Notes: generated from the sequence alone by a model not told the origin. Positions 8,888 through 17,944 are shown, counted from the first letter of the stretch. The stretch is 36,600 nt of DNA from Thauera butanivorans NBRC 103042 (GCF_001591165.1 NZ_BCUG01000055.1:1-36600); one strand, 5' to 3'. Made by a program: numbers and translations.

Positions 8888-9715
8888 ATGGGACTTCCTG
8901 CCTTCGATGCGAACTGGCGCGAGAAGCAGCGGATCAAGCCTCGCATCTGTGTGCTGGAGGTTCGGGATCGGCTCAAGCCCGATGGCGAGCCGATAGCTCG
9001 GCTGTTTGTCCAGCGACAGGAGAACTATCGTCGCGACGACAGGGACGGTCAGATGTACGAGGCCTCGATTCGTCTGTCCTACCAGACCATCGAGCCCAAG
9101 CACTCGCTTCGATCCCGCATCAGCGGATCGTTCGAAGGCAGCTATTCGCGCGGTTTCCGCGAAGGCGAAGCCTCGGTGTCGCTGATAGGCGGTGCACTCT
9201 TCTTGGACCCTGCCGAGCTGCGCGGCCAGCGGATCGGCACCTACTTGATGAACGAGATCGTGGTCTGGGCGCAGCAATGGCCGGAAGCCAAGGTGAGGCC
9301 GATCAAGTTGCTGTCCGGGCAGGCGGAAGAGGAAAACCGAGACAGACGCAACCGCTTCTATGAGCGGTTCGGCCTGGTATTCGCATACAGCGACCCGGAG
9401 CACCGGGAAGGAATGTCGAAGTCCATGCCAGTCAAGAAACTGACCCCTGTCACGTCCTGGGAGGTGAACATCCGGGAGAGATATCCTCGTGAATACCTGG
9501 CCGAACTGCTCTATGAGCGAGAGCGAATGGTGATGGAGGCATCGCAACGCGACACGGCCATCAAGAACCTCTCCGCGACGCTGGAAGATGCCAGGAATCA
9601 CCCTGTTCGCTGGGCCGCACGCCGGCTGTGGTGGCGGTTGCAGCCCATCCTCCTGCAAGGCGCAATGCTGCTGGCGTTTGCGGGGCTCGTCTGGGCTAGC
9701 CTCCGGTCGAAATAG
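8888..9715 (+). CDS. GNAT-like protein with C-terminal transmembrane anchor
   Basis: A 275-residue protein, third in the unit. The region around LRGQRIGTYLMNEIVVWAQQ and the later NRFYERFGLVF match the acetyl-CoA-binding loop and the C-terminal strand pattern of GNAT acetyltransferases (R/Q-x-x-G-x-G/A-like loop, then N...FYE..GF). An unusual insertion and a predicted coiled stretch (ERERMVMEASQRDTAIKNL) follow, and the protein ends in a hydrophobic helix (LLQGAMLLAFAGLVWASL), suggesting a tail anchor. I chose the ATG at 8888, 4 bp after the previous stop; longer in-frame reading overlaps that gene and is not protein-like. Substrate is unknown. Enzymatic activity is inferred only from the fold signature. 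Confidence 0.65.
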   Translation: MGLPAFDANWREKQRIKPRICVLEVRDRLKPDGEPIARLFVQRQENYRRDDRDGQMYEASIRLSYQTIEPKHSLRSRISGSFEGSYSRGFREGEASVSLIGGALFLDPAELRGQRIGTYLMNEIVVWAQQWPEAKVRPIKLLSGQAEEENRDRRNRFYERFGLVFAYSDPEHREGMSKSMPVKKLTPVTSWEVNIRERYPREYLAELLYERERMVMEASQRDTAIKNLSATLEDARNHPVRWAARRLWWRLQPILLQGAMLLAFAGLVWASLRSK

Positions 9716-9913
9716 GTGAAAGCGAAATACGTCTCCACGGCGATTCATCACCGCGTCTCGATCAACTGGACGTTGACCGCCGCCATCACCAGCGCCCGCA
9801 CCTCGACGGAGTGAACGATCAGACGGGCTCCATCATCCGCCTCGATCTGCACCATGTCGCGCCCCTCGGCGATGAACTCGGCCCGCAAAGCCCGGCCGAT
9901 GTCAGCGAGCACG

Positions 9914-10469
9914 TCCTGCTGGTCAATGCGCTGGTGCATCGCGACTATTTCACCAGCGCCTCGATCCGTATCCTGGTGTTCACCGACCGGGTGGAAGTCA
10001 TCTGCCCGACAGCCTGAGCGTGGAGGATGTGCGCCAGGGCAAGACCAACCGGCGCAATCCGACGCTGACGGAACACGCTTTCCGGGTGCAGCCCTATCGC
10101 GGCCTGGGCAGCGGCATTCCGCGTGCGCTGGAGGCATGGCCGCGCATCGACCTGGCCGGTGACGTGCGGGGCAACCAGTTCAGCGCGGTGGTGCACCGAC
10201 CGGAGGCGGAGTGGGCGAGCGCGACCGACCAAGTCACGCAGGAGGTGCTTCGCCTTCTGTCCGTGATGCAGGGCGACATGTCACGAGCCGAAATCCAGGA
10301 CGTACTGGAACTGAAGCACCTGCCCCATCTGCGCGAGGCCTATCTGAATCCGGCGCTGGATCGAGGTTTGATCGAAATGACCCTCCCCGGCAAGCCCCGC
10401 AGCCGCCTGCAAAAATACCGCCTGACCGCCGCCGGCCGGCAGTGGCTGCAATCGCGGCAGAAGGACTAG
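9914..10469 (+). pseudogene. broken AlbA/RecG-like ATP-binding protein (C-terminal part)
   Basis: Two reading frames together encode the C-terminal half of a Schlafen AlbA_2/RecG-like ATP-binding protein. The first carries VNALVHRDYF and ILVFTDRVEVICP, the typical HRDY box and the following strand. The second continues SLSVEDVRQGKTNRRNPTLT and then the glycine-rich YRGLGSGIPRALEAW, followed by a winged-helix tail. The frame breaks at about 10010-10018, where VEVICP is followed directly by DSL in another frame; the family normally has a few residues (PG-x-LP) between. The N-terminal half is absent upstream of 9914. It is therefore a non-functional remnant, possibly a former defence gene. Homologues with a plain wHTH tail are common in such islands. 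Confidence 0.75.
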
Positions 10470-10476
10470 TCATACG

Positions 10477-11781
10477 CTAAGCGATCCCCATATTCTCCGC
10501 GAACGTCTCTGCCGTATATCCGCGCCGGAACCTGCCCGCCTCTACCAGCCTGGGCACCAGTTCATCGAGCAGCAGATCCAGCGACTGCGGGGCGCCGCCC
10601 GGCAGCGCGATGAAGCCGTCGGCAGCCTCGGCGCCGATGCGCTCGATGATTTCGTCGAACGCATCATCGACCGTGCCGACGACGATCCAGTGGGCCGAAC
10701 CCGCTGCTTCCGGGCGGGAGAGCAGATCGTTCAGGCTGGGCCGTTCGCGGACGACCAGGCGGCGCAGCAATTCGACGTGGGTGGGACTGCGCGCGCCGGC
10801 CGGAGGCTCGCCCAGCATGGCGGGTGTGATGGGCTGGTCGGGCGCGAGCTGCGCGAGGTCCAGCCCTAGCGCCTGCGAGGCGTAGTTGAGCTTGCGCGCG
10901 CTGTCCTGGCCTGCGTGAGTAGTTTCGTACAGTTCCCGCGCCTGGGCGCGGCTGGCGCCCAGATAGAGGCTGAGGCCAGGCAGCACACGCACTGCGCCGG
11001 GCGAGCGGCCACACGCGGCGGCACGCCGGCGCAGATCCTGGCGTAGCTGCGTGCCGCAGGCGATATCTGGCGTGGCGGCAAACACGGCGTCGGCGACGCG
11101 GGCAGCGAAGTCACGGCCGGCATCGGAAGCGCCAGCCTGGAAGAGCGGGATGCGGCCGCCCGCGCGTGCAGGCACGTTGAGCGGGCCACGCACACAGAAA
11201 TGCTCGCCTTCGTGGCCGATGGCGTGGATGCACGAAGTGTCGGCATAGCGCCCGGTTCGACGGTCGGCCAGTACGGCTTCCTGCGGAAAGCTGCGCCACA
11301 GTGCGCGCACGACCTCGGTGAACTCGCTGGCCTTGCGGTAGGCCTCGGCCGACGTCGACATCGGAGCGCTGCCGAAATTCCAGGCGCCGTCCAGTGCGGT
11401 GACGATGTTCCAGCCCGCCCGCCCCGCGCTGATCCGGTCCAGTGACTGGATCTGGCGTGCGACGACGTAAGGCGGGTTGAACGAGGTGGCGGCGGTGGTG
11501 ACGAGGCCGATGCGCGAGGTATCGCGGGCCAGTGCGGCCAGGAGCAGGGTGGGGTCCAGGCTGCTGAAGCCTGGGCCGTGCTCCAGCGCCGGCACGTCGA
11601 TGAAGAGGGCATCGGGGCGGAACACGAAGTCCAGGCAGGCAGCCTCGGCACGCCGAGCGACGCCGGCATAGAAGTCGGGACCATGGACTTCTTCCACCCG
11701 GCTGGCAGGGTGGCGCCAACCACCCGCGGACAGCCAGGTGGCGGCCAGGGAAAGTCCGATGCATAAAGAGGAATGGGGCAT
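10477..11781 (-). CDS. LLM-class flavin-dependent monooxygenase (NtaA/SnaA/DszA family)
   Basis: A 434-residue protein of the FMN-dependent luciferase-like monooxygenase family, NtaA/SnaA/DszA branch, which oxidises small organic substrates with reduced FMN from a partner reductase. Family signatures are visible: RRAEAACLDFVFRPDA near the N-terminus, FSSLDPTLLLAALA, IGLVTTAATSFNPPYVVARQ, and SAGRAGWNIVTALDGAWNFG. It is the last gene of the siderophore operon, 33 bp downstream of the FecE-type ATPase. That context suggests a role in handling an imported ligand, but sulfur or organic-compound oxidation is equally possible from sequence alone. No flavin reductase gene is adjacent. It converges with the pseudogene downstream. 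Confidence 0.85.
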   Translation of the reverse strand: MPHSSLCIGLSLAATWLSAGGWRHPASRVEEVHGPDFYAGVARRAEAACLDFVFRPDALFIDVPALEHGPGFSSLDPTLLLAALARDTSRIGLVTTAATSFNPPYVVARQIQSLDRISAGRAGWNIVTALDGAWNFGSAPMSTSAEAYRKASEFTEVVRALWRSFPQEAVLADRRTGRYADTSCIHAIGHEGEHFCVRGPLNVPARAGGRIPLFQAGASDAGRDFAARVADAVFAATPDIACGTQLRQDLRRRAAACGRSPGAVRVLPGLSLYLGASRAQARELYETTHAGQDSARKLNYASQALGLDLAQLAPDQPITPAMLGEPPAGARSPTHVELLRRLVVRERPSLNDLLSRPEAAGSAHWIVVGTVDDAFDEIIERIGAEAADGFIALPGGAPQSLDLLLDELVPRLVEAGRFRRGYTAETFAENMGIA

Positions 11782-11814
11782 GGCAGGCTCCTTGTTCCGG
11801 GTCGATGAGGGATG

Positions 11815-12639
11815 TCAGTCCGCGTGCGTATCTGCGCCGGCCATCGGCACGACCAGCGGCGAACCGGTGACCGGATCGGGGATGACCACGCTGCGGATGC
11901 CGAATAGCCGCTGCACCAGTTCCGGTTCGATGATCTCGGCAGGCGGGCCGACGGCTTCCACGGCCCCTGCCCGCATGGCGACGATGTGGTCGGCGTAGCG
12001 TGCCGCCTGGTTCAGGTCGTGCAGGACCATGACCAGGGTCTTGCCGTCCTGGCGGTTCAGGCGGCGGCACAGGTCCAGCATGTCGAGCTGGTGGGCGATG
12101 TCCAGATAGGTGGTGGGTTCGTCCAGCAGCATGAGCGGCGCATCCTGGGCCAGCGCCAGGGCCAGCCAGACGCGCTGGCGCTGGCCGCCCGAGAGCGCGT
12201 CGACCGGGCGGTCGGCCAGTTCGACCAGGCGGGTGCGGATCAGGGCCTGCCGCACGGCAGCTTCGTCCTCGGCCGACCATTGCCGCCACAGCGACTGATG
12301 CGGATGACGGCCGCGCGCCACGAGCTCGGCCACGCGGATGCCGCCTGGCGCCAGCGGAGACTGGGGCAGCAGTCCGAGCCGGGTAGCCAGTTCACGCGCC
12401 CCGTAGCGGCGGATGTCCTTGCCGTCCAGCACGACCTGCCCCGCCTCCGGTGCGAGCAGACGCGCCAGCGCCCGCAGCAACGTGGACTTGCCGCAGGCAT
12501 TGGGACCGACGATGACGGTGATGCGTCCGCGCGGAATGGCGAGATCCAGGCCCTGGCAGACCAGATGGCCGCCGTTGGCCAGCCTCAGGCCATGCGCCTG
12601 CACCGTGGGGATAAGGGTATCGGGAGGCAATGATGTCAT
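11815..12639 (-). CDS. iron-siderophore ABC transporter ATP-binding protein (FecE-like)
   Basis: This is the cytoplasmic ATPase that powers siderophore import across the inner membrane. At 274 residues it has the full set of motifs: Walker A GPNACGKSTLL, Q-loop in the LLPQSP region, signature LSGGQRQR, Walker B LMLLDEPTTYLD, and the H-loop VLHDLNQAARYAD typical of the FecE/FepC/BtuD group. It follows the second permease gene by 15 bp and is transcribed with it. Substrate cannot be told from this subunit. Confidence 0.93.
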   Translation of the reverse strand: MTSLPPDTLIPTVQAHGLRLANGGHLVCQGLDLAIPRGRITVIVGPNACGKSTLLRALARLLAPEAGQVVLDGKDIRRYGARELATRLGLLPQSPLAPGGIRVAELVARGRHPHQSLWRQWSAEDEAAVRQALIRTRLVELADRPVDALSGGQRQRVWLALALAQDAPLMLLDEPTTYLDIAHQLDMLDLCRRLNRQDGKTLVMVLHDLNQAARYADHIVAMRAGAVEAVGPPAEIIEPELVQRLFGIRSVVIPDPVTGSPLVVPMAGADTHAD

Positions 12640-12654
12640 GCGGGGTAGACCGTC

Positions 12655-13707
12655 TCAGGCGCTGCGGCGGCGCGTGAGCAGCCAGATCAGGTAGATGCCG
12701 CCGAGCAGGCCGGTGAGCTTGCCGATGGGCAGGTTGAGTTCCAGGGGCTGGCTCTGGCCCAGCAGATCGGCGGCAGCGACCAGGCAGGCGCCCATGGCCG
12801 CCGAAGCCAGGACGGGCGGCCCGCCCGCGTCGAGCAGGCGGCGGGCGAGTTGGGGTGCGGCCAGGGCGATGAAGGCAATCGGCCCGGCCGCGCCGGTGGC
12901 CAGCGAGGCCAGCATCACGGCGCAGAGCACCATGCCCAGCCGCAGCCCTTCCACCGGCACGCCGAGCTGGCTGGCAAGGTCGTCGCCCATTTCCAGGATC
13001 GCCAGCCGGCGCGCGCACAGCAGCACCGGCGGAATGAACACGACGGCCGCGCCGATGGCCAGCCAGGCGTGGGTCCAGGCGCGCGCGTTGAGTGAACCGG
13101 CCAGCCAGAGATTGGCCAGGATCGCGTTGTCCAGATTGCCTTTGGCGAGCAGCAGGCCGTTGACGGCGTGCAGCATGGCGCCTGCGCCGATGCCGATCAG
13201 GACCAGGCGCTGCGACCCGAGCCGGCCATGGCGCCGCGCCAGCAGCCAGACCACGGCTGCCGTGAGCAAGCCGCCCGCCGTGGCGCCCAGCGCCGCCCCC
13301 GTGATGGAAGGGCCGTACAGCACGATCTGCAACAGGGCGCCGGTGGCCGCACCGGTCGTGAAGCCGATGAGATCGGGCGAGCCCAGCGGATTGCGCGACA
13401 GCGACTGGAACACCGCGCCCGACACACCCAGCGCCGCGCCGACGAACAGCCCGGTCAGCACACGCGGCAGGCGGATGTCCAGCAGCAGACGTTCGCCTGC
13501 CGTGGCTGCCTGGCCGCCGATCCAGATCTCCGCGATGCGGGCCAGCGTCAGCCCGCCGCGCCCCATGCCCAGCGCTGCCACGCCCAGGACAAGGGCCAGC
13601 AGCAGGAGCAGCGCGCAGGCCGCCGCGGCACGCGGCCGCGCCGCGATGGAGAAACGGCCCGGCCGCCAGGCGATCGGCAGCACGGCGCAGTTGCGTGGCG
13701 CGGACAT
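12655..13707 (-). CDS. FecCD-family siderophore ABC permease (second)
   Basis: An inner-membrane permease of 350 residues with about nine or ten hydrophobic helices. It carries the FecCD signature GAALGVSGAVFQSLSRNPLG and a second conserved block GAAGPIAFIALAAPQLARRL that contacts the ATPase. The gene starts directly after the stop of the first permease (no gap), so the two are probably translated in concert and form a heterodimeric channel, as in FecCD and FepDG. The N-terminus is cytoplasmic and Arg/Ala-rich before the first helix. Confidence 0.92.
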   Translation of the reverse strand: MSAPRNCAVLPIAWRPGRFSIAARPRAAAACALLLLLALVLGVAALGMGRGGLTLARIAEIWIGGQAATAGERLLLDIRLPRVLTGLFVGAALGVSGAVFQSLSRNPLGSPDLIGFTTGAATGALLQIVLYGPSITGAALGATAGGLLTAAVVWLLARRHGRLGSQRLVLIGIGAGAMLHAVNGLLLAKGNLDNAILANLWLAGSLNARAWTHAWLAIGAAVVFIPPVLLCARRLAILEMGDDLASQLGVPVEGLRLGMVLCAVMLASLATGAAGPIAFIALAAPQLARRLLDAGGPPVLASAAMGACLVAAADLLGQSQPLELNLPIGKLTGLLGGIYLIWLLTRRRSA

Positions 13708-14718
13708 CTAGCCGGCCCCCATGCGGCGCCGCGCCAGCGCGATGAAGACGGGTCCGCCGATGAGCGCAGCCATGATGCCGGCGCCGGCCTCGGCGGGATG
13801 GATGATCATGCGGCCCAGCGTGTCCGCGGCCAGCAGCAGGCAGGCGCCGACCAGCGCGGCGCAGGGAATCAGCCGCCGGTGGTCCGGGCCGCAGGCATGT
13901 CGCGCCAGGTGTGGCGCAGCCAGGCCGATGAAGGCCAGCGGCCCGGCCGCGGCAGTGGCGGCACCGGCGAGCAGCACGATGGCGAGGGCCGCGCCCAGCC
14001 ATACCCGTTGCGGCCTCGCGCCCAGTGACTTGCCGAGGTCGCGCCCCAGGGCGAGTGCGTCGAGCGGGCTGGCCAGCGCCAACGCCGCCAGCCAGCCGAG
14101 CAGCATGGCCGGCAGGACGGCGGCCAGCACCTCCATGCCGCGTCCCTGCAGCGAGCCGGTCGCCCAATGGCGGAACTGGTCGAAGACGCGATCGTCGCTG
14201 TTGAGGGTGATGATCTGGGTCAGCGCGAACAGCACCGCGGACAACGCCGCACCGGCCAGCACCAAACGCAGCGGATCGTGGCCGCGATGCAGCCCGCCAA
14301 TGAGGTAGACGGCGATGCCGGCCAGCGCCGCACCGCAAAAACCTGCCGCCATCTGGCCAGCCGGACCGTAGGCGCCGGCCCAGGCCACCGCGGCAACGAT
14401 GGCCGCCGCCGCACCGGCGGTAACGCCCAGCAGGCCGGGGTCGGCCAGCGGGTTGCGGGTCAAGGTCTGCATCAGCGCGCCGGCCGCACCCAGCGCGCCG
14501 CCGGCGAGCAACGCCAGCAGCGTGCGCGGCACGCGCAGGTGGCGCAGCAGCAGATGTTCGCTGTCGCCGGCATCGAAGGCAGTCAGGGCTTGCCAGACGG
14601 TGGCGGCCGCGAGCGGACGGGCACCGACGGCCAGGCTTGCCACCGCGAGCAGCAGGATACCGGCCAGGCAGGTGGCGGCCAGGATCGCAGGGCAGCGGGT
14701 GTCGGCCGGCATGCGCAT
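13708..14718 (-). CDS. FecCD-family siderophore ABC permease (first)
   Basis: Inner-membrane permease of about 336 residues with multiple hydrophobic helices. The family signature is GGALGAAGALMQTLTRNPLA, and the ATPase-contact block is AAGPLAFIGLAAPHLARHAC. The ATG at 14718 overlaps the stop of the binding-protein gene (TGATG); a TTG one codon earlier is possible but less likely. Together with the next permease it would form the transmembrane pore for a ferric siderophore. Confidence 0.92.
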   Translation of the reverse strand: MRMPADTRCPAILAATCLAGILLLAVASLAVGARPLAAATVWQALTAFDAGDSEHLLLRHLRVPRTLLALLAGGALGAAGALMQTLTRNPLADPGLLGVTAGAAAAIVAAVAWAGAYGPAGQMAAGFCGAALAGIAVYLIGGLHRGHDPLRLVLAGAALSAVLFALTQIITLNSDDRVFDQFRHWATGSLQGRGMEVLAAVLPAMLLGWLAALALASPLDALALGRDLGKSLGARPQRVWLGAALAIVLLAGAATAAAGPLAFIGLAAPHLARHACGPDHRRLIPCAALVGACLLLAADTLGRMIIHPAEAGAGIMAALIGGPVFIALARRRMGAG

Positions 14719-15722
14719 CAACGGGCGGCGAACCGCGCCAGCAGCCCGTCGATGATTTCGCCGGCGCTGTAGGCGTCGATGCGGAACGAGTTCCTGCCCA
14801 GCCCGTAGACTTGCCGGGCCCGTACCGATGGCAGGTTGGCGAGCACGGGATCGCGCAGCATCGCGGCGGCTCCGGAGTCATCCGCGCGCAGCACGAAGGT
14901 GGTCTGCGCGGTGAGGCGGGTCAGGGCTTCATAGGGCGCCCAGACGAAGTCGCCTGCCTGGCCCAGCGCGCCGTGCCAGGCAGGATCGGCGGATTCGATG
15001 CGAAAGCCCAGTGCCTGCAGCAGCCGCGCGTGCGGGCTGTTCGCGGTGGCGATGGGATTGTCCACGCCGGGGCCGTTGTAACTGACGATGTTGGCCAGGC
15101 CTTCCGGAATCCGCAAGTGGGCGCGGGCCTCCACCACCCGGGCGTCGAAGCGCGCAATGGCGTCACGGGCCTCGGCCTCCATGCCCAAGGCCAGGCCAAG
15201 CTGAACGGCCAGGCCCTGCCAATCCTGGCGGCCGTAATCGACCATGATGGCGGGGGCGATGGCTTGCAGACGGTCGAACTGTTCGCGGGCCGAATCGGCG
15301 CCGTTGCCCGAGACGACGATGAGATCGGGCTGGGCGGCATAGGCAACCTCGAGATCGACCTGCCCGGCCGGCCACAACCTGGTCACGCCGCGCTCGCGTG
15401 CCACCGCAGCCCATTGCTCGAAGAATGCGCCATTGGCGGAACTGGCACTGGCGGCAAGCGGTGCGCCAATCGCCAGCAGGGTGCCGGTCGCGGTGACCGA
15501 CGTCGACAGGATGCGGCGCGGGCGCCGGGCAATCTCGGTGACCGAGCCATCGGCATTCTCGAAGCGGCGCGGCCAGCCGGGCGCCTCGGCACCGGACTGC
15601 GCAGCCGCCGTCGCCCGGCGGCCGGGATGCAAGGCCAGCAGCGAGGCGGGAAGCAGCCATCGCGCTGCGGCGAGCGCGGTGATACCTGCGGCAGTCGTCG
15701 CCATGAAACGGCGCCGTCTCAC
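14718..15722 (-). CDS. periplasmic iron-siderophore binding protein with Tat-like signal (FecB/FepB type)
   Basis: A substrate-binding protein of the cluster that delivers ferric siderophore to the permeases (334 residues). The start is a GTG at 15722 that overlaps the stop of the receptor gene (GTGA). It gives an N-terminus VRRRRFMATTAAGI, a twin-arginine-type motif followed by a hydrophobic stretch ALAAARWLLPASLLAL, so export by Tat is likely. The mature part has the class-III binding protein pattern: RRILSTSVTATGTLLAIG, then LEVAYAAQPDLIVVSG, and a long central helix. Ligand residues cannot be assigned. A further in-frame ATG at 15704 would remove the arginines and is disfavoured. Confidence 0.88.
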   Translation of the reverse strand: MRRRRFMATTAAGITALAAARWLLPASLLALHPGRRATAAAQSGAEAPGWPRRFENADGSVTEIARRPRRILSTSVTATGTLLAIGAPLAASASSANGAFFEQWAAVARERGVTRLWPAGQVDLEVAYAAQPDLIVVSGNGADSAREQFDRLQAIAPAIMVDYGRQDWQGLAVQLGLALGMEAEARDAIARFDARVVEARAHLRIPEGLANIVSYNGPGVDNPIATANSPHARLLQALGFRIESADPAWHGALGQAGDFVWAPYEALTRLTAQTTFVLRADDSGAAAMLRDPVLANLPSVRARQVYGLGRNSFRIDAYSAGEIIDGLLARFAAR

Positions 15723-17944
15723 CAGCTCAGCCTCGCATTGGCCATGACTGTGCGCCCGGTGCCGTAGTAGCACGAGGTGGCGGCGGTGCAGGTGGCGACG
15801 TAGCGCTTGTCGGCCAGGTTGCTGGCGTTGAGCGACAGGCGCAGGTTCATGTTGCCGACCTTGCCGACGTCGTAGCGGATCGCCGCGTCGTACAGCGTGT
15901 ACGAAGGAATGTGCAGGTAGTTGGCCAGATCGCCCCGGGTCTCCCCCACGTAGCGCGCGCCTGCGCCCACGCCCAGCCCGCGCAGCGGCCCGCCCTGGAT
16001 GGTGTAGTCCATCCACAGCGAACCCATCCAGTCGGGCACGCGGACCATGCGGTTGCCGGTGTAGCCATCGTTGTTGCGGACGACCTCGGAGCTCATCCGC
16101 GTGAGCGCGCCGATCACGCTGAACCCGGGCTGCGGCGTGATGCGGCCTTCCAGTTCGATGCCGCGCACGCGCACCTCGCCGGTCTGCACCTGGAAGCTTT
16201 CGTCGGCGGCGTTGCGCGGATCGGCTGTCAGCACGTTCTTCTGCGTCAGTTCATAGGCCGAGAGCGTGATCATGCCGTCGATGCGGGCCGGCTTGTATTT
16301 CACGCCGGCTTCCCATTGCTTGCCGGTCACGGGTTTGAAACTGCCGCCCTCGCGTTTCGTGCCAGCGGTGGGCTGGAAGGATTCGGCATAGCTCAGATAG
16401 GGTGCGATGCCGTTGTCGAACAGATAGCTCACCCCGGCACGGCCGGTGAAAGCCTCGTCGCGCGTATCCTGCCGCTGCCCATTCAACCGATTGAGCGAAT
16501 CGATACGGGTCTTGTCGTAGCGGCCGCCCAGCGTGAAGCGCCAGCGATCCAGCGCAATCTGGTCCTGCAGATAGATGCCGGCCTGGGTGTCGGTTTCGCG
16601 GGTGGACATCTGGGGAAGCAGCGTGGGCGCGAAATCGTAATGGGTATGGATCGGATCGTAGACGTCGATGGCGATGGCGGCGGGCGAGACCTGCGCGGCA
16701 TGGCGCAGGAAGGTCCAGTCGCTTTCCTGCCAGTCGAAGCCGGCCACCAGCGTATGGACTGCCGCGCCGGAGCCGAACGTACCCTCCACCCGGGTATCGA
16801 TGGTCAGCGCATCGGAATCGCCGACACCCTGCACCGCGCGCCGCTGCAGGCTGCGGCCGTCGATCAGGGTATTGAAATCGGTGAGCGGCGCACCGCGCCT
16901 GCCATTGCCCACGGTGGCCCGATAGAGCGAGTCCACGTGCGTGTAGCGGGCGTTCTGGCTCAGCTTCCAGGCATCGTTGAACTGATGTTCGAGCTGCCAG
17001 CCGGCCGCCCAGATCTCGCGGTCGTAGACATTCCAGTTCGGCTCGCCCAGGAAGGTGTCGTTCTTGATGTAGCCCCTGGCGCCCTTCACCACCGTCCCCT
17101 GATAAGGCAGGAACTGGAAGGTGCTGCCGCCGCTGTCCTTCTGGTAAAGGCCTTGCAGCGTCAGGCGGGTGGCGCCGCCGTTGAAGCGCAGCGTGGCGCT
17201 GGGTGCGATGAACCATTGCTTGTGATCGGTGTGGCGGATCTGCGTATCGCCGTCGGCATACAGGCCGACCAGCCGCCACATCAGATTCCCGTCGCCATTG
17301 GCGCCACCGATGTCGAACGCCGTCTGCCCGCGTCCGTGGCCGTCGACCTGCAGTTGCAGAACCTGCTCCTGGTCCACCCTGGGCCGTTTGCTCACCTGGT
17401 TGACCATGCCGCCGGGCGCCAGTTGTCCGTAGAGCACGCTGGACGGCCCCTTGAGCACTTCCACCCGCTCCAGGTTCCAGGTATTGAAGGAGGTCCGGTT
17501 CCAGCTCAGGCTGCTGTCGGATGGCGCTCGCAGCCCGTCGAGCATGACGTTGGCGCCGAAGCTGCCCGCGTCGAAGCCACGGATGTACAGGTCATCCACC
17601 CGGTTGTCGATGCCCTGGCTTTCCGGCAGCACACCTGCGGTGTAGCGGGTGGCTTCGTTCAGGTTCTGCACGCCGCGCTGGTCCATTTCGCGGCGCTCGA
17701 TCACCGATACCGATTGGGGTACTTCGACCAGCGGCGTGTCGGTCTTGGTCGATGCGCCGATGCTGTCTGCAGGCCGGTAGGCATTGACGGTGACCGGTGC
17801 CAGCATGACGGACGTTTCTTCGGCGTGGAGCGCGCCGACATGGACGAGCAGTGCAGCCAGCAGCGGATAGACCGCCGCATGGCGGGAAAGGGACGGCCGC
17901 AGGCGAATGAAGCAAGGCGAGGGGGTCGTGGCGATGGCCGGCAC
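15719..17944 (-). CDS. TonB-dependent siderophore receptor
   Basis: Outer-membrane beta-barrel receptor of about 741 residues that imports ferric siderophores using TonB energy. A signal peptide (hydrophobic YPLLAALLVHVGALHAEE) is followed directly by a TonB-box-like segment (MLAPVTVNAYRP), so no signalling (STN) domain is present. The plug domain follows with PQSVSVIERREMDQRG and LYIRGFDAGSFGANVMLDG, and the barrel ends in aromatic RLSW. I chose the GTG at 17944 because AGGAG lies 7 bases upstream; an upstream TTG at 17965 would extend the signal peptide without need. The C-terminal CTAATSCYYGTGRTVMA resembles the FhuA/ferrioxamine-receptor end. A Fur-box-like site lies just upstream. Confidence 0.93.
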   Translation of the reverse strand: MPAIATTPSPCFIRLRPSLSRHAAVYPLLAALLVHVGALHAEETSVMLAPVTVNAYRPADSIGASTKTDTPLVEVPQSVSVIERREMDQRGVQNLNEATRYTAGVLPESQGIDNRVDDLYIRGFDAGSFGANVMLDGLRAPSDSSLSWNRTSFNTWNLERVEVLKGPSSVLYGQLAPGGMVNQVSKRPRVDQEQVLQLQVDGHGRGQTAFDIGGANGDGNLMWRLVGLYADGDTQIRHTDHKQWFIAPSATLRFNGGATRLTLQGLYQKDSGGSTFQFLPYQGTVVKGARGYIKNDTFLGEPNWNVYDREIWAAGWQLEHQFNDAWKLSQNARYTHVDSLYRATVGNGRRGAPLTDFNTLIDGRSLQRRAVQGVGDSDALTIDTRVEGTFGSGAAVHTLVAGFDWQESDWTFLRHAAQVSPAAIAIDVYDPIHTHYDFAPTLLPQMSTRETDTQAGIYLQDQIALDRWRFTLGGRYDKTRIDSLNRLNGQRQDTRDEAFTGRAGVSYLFDNGIAPYLSYAESFQPTAGTKREGGSFKPVTGKQWEAGVKYKPARIDGMITLSAYELTQKNVLTADPRNAADESFQVQTGEVRVRGIELEGRITPQPGFSVIGALTRMSSEVVRNNDGYTGNRMVRVPDWMGSLWMDYTIQGGPLRGLGVGAGARYVGETRGDLANYLHIPSYTLYDAAIRYDVGKVGNMNLRLSLNASNLADKRYVATCTAATSCYYGTGRTVMANARLSW

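Noticed and set aside
9811-10017. Short + strand frame considered as a complete small gene
   Set aside because: Its end carries VNALVHRDYF of the AlbA-like family, continuing in another frame, so it is part of a pseudogene.
12392-14881. Over 800-codon open frame on the - strand overlapping the FecCD and FecE genes in another frame
   Set aside because: Arg/Pro/Gly-rich translation without domains; three well-defined transporter genes occupy the same bases.
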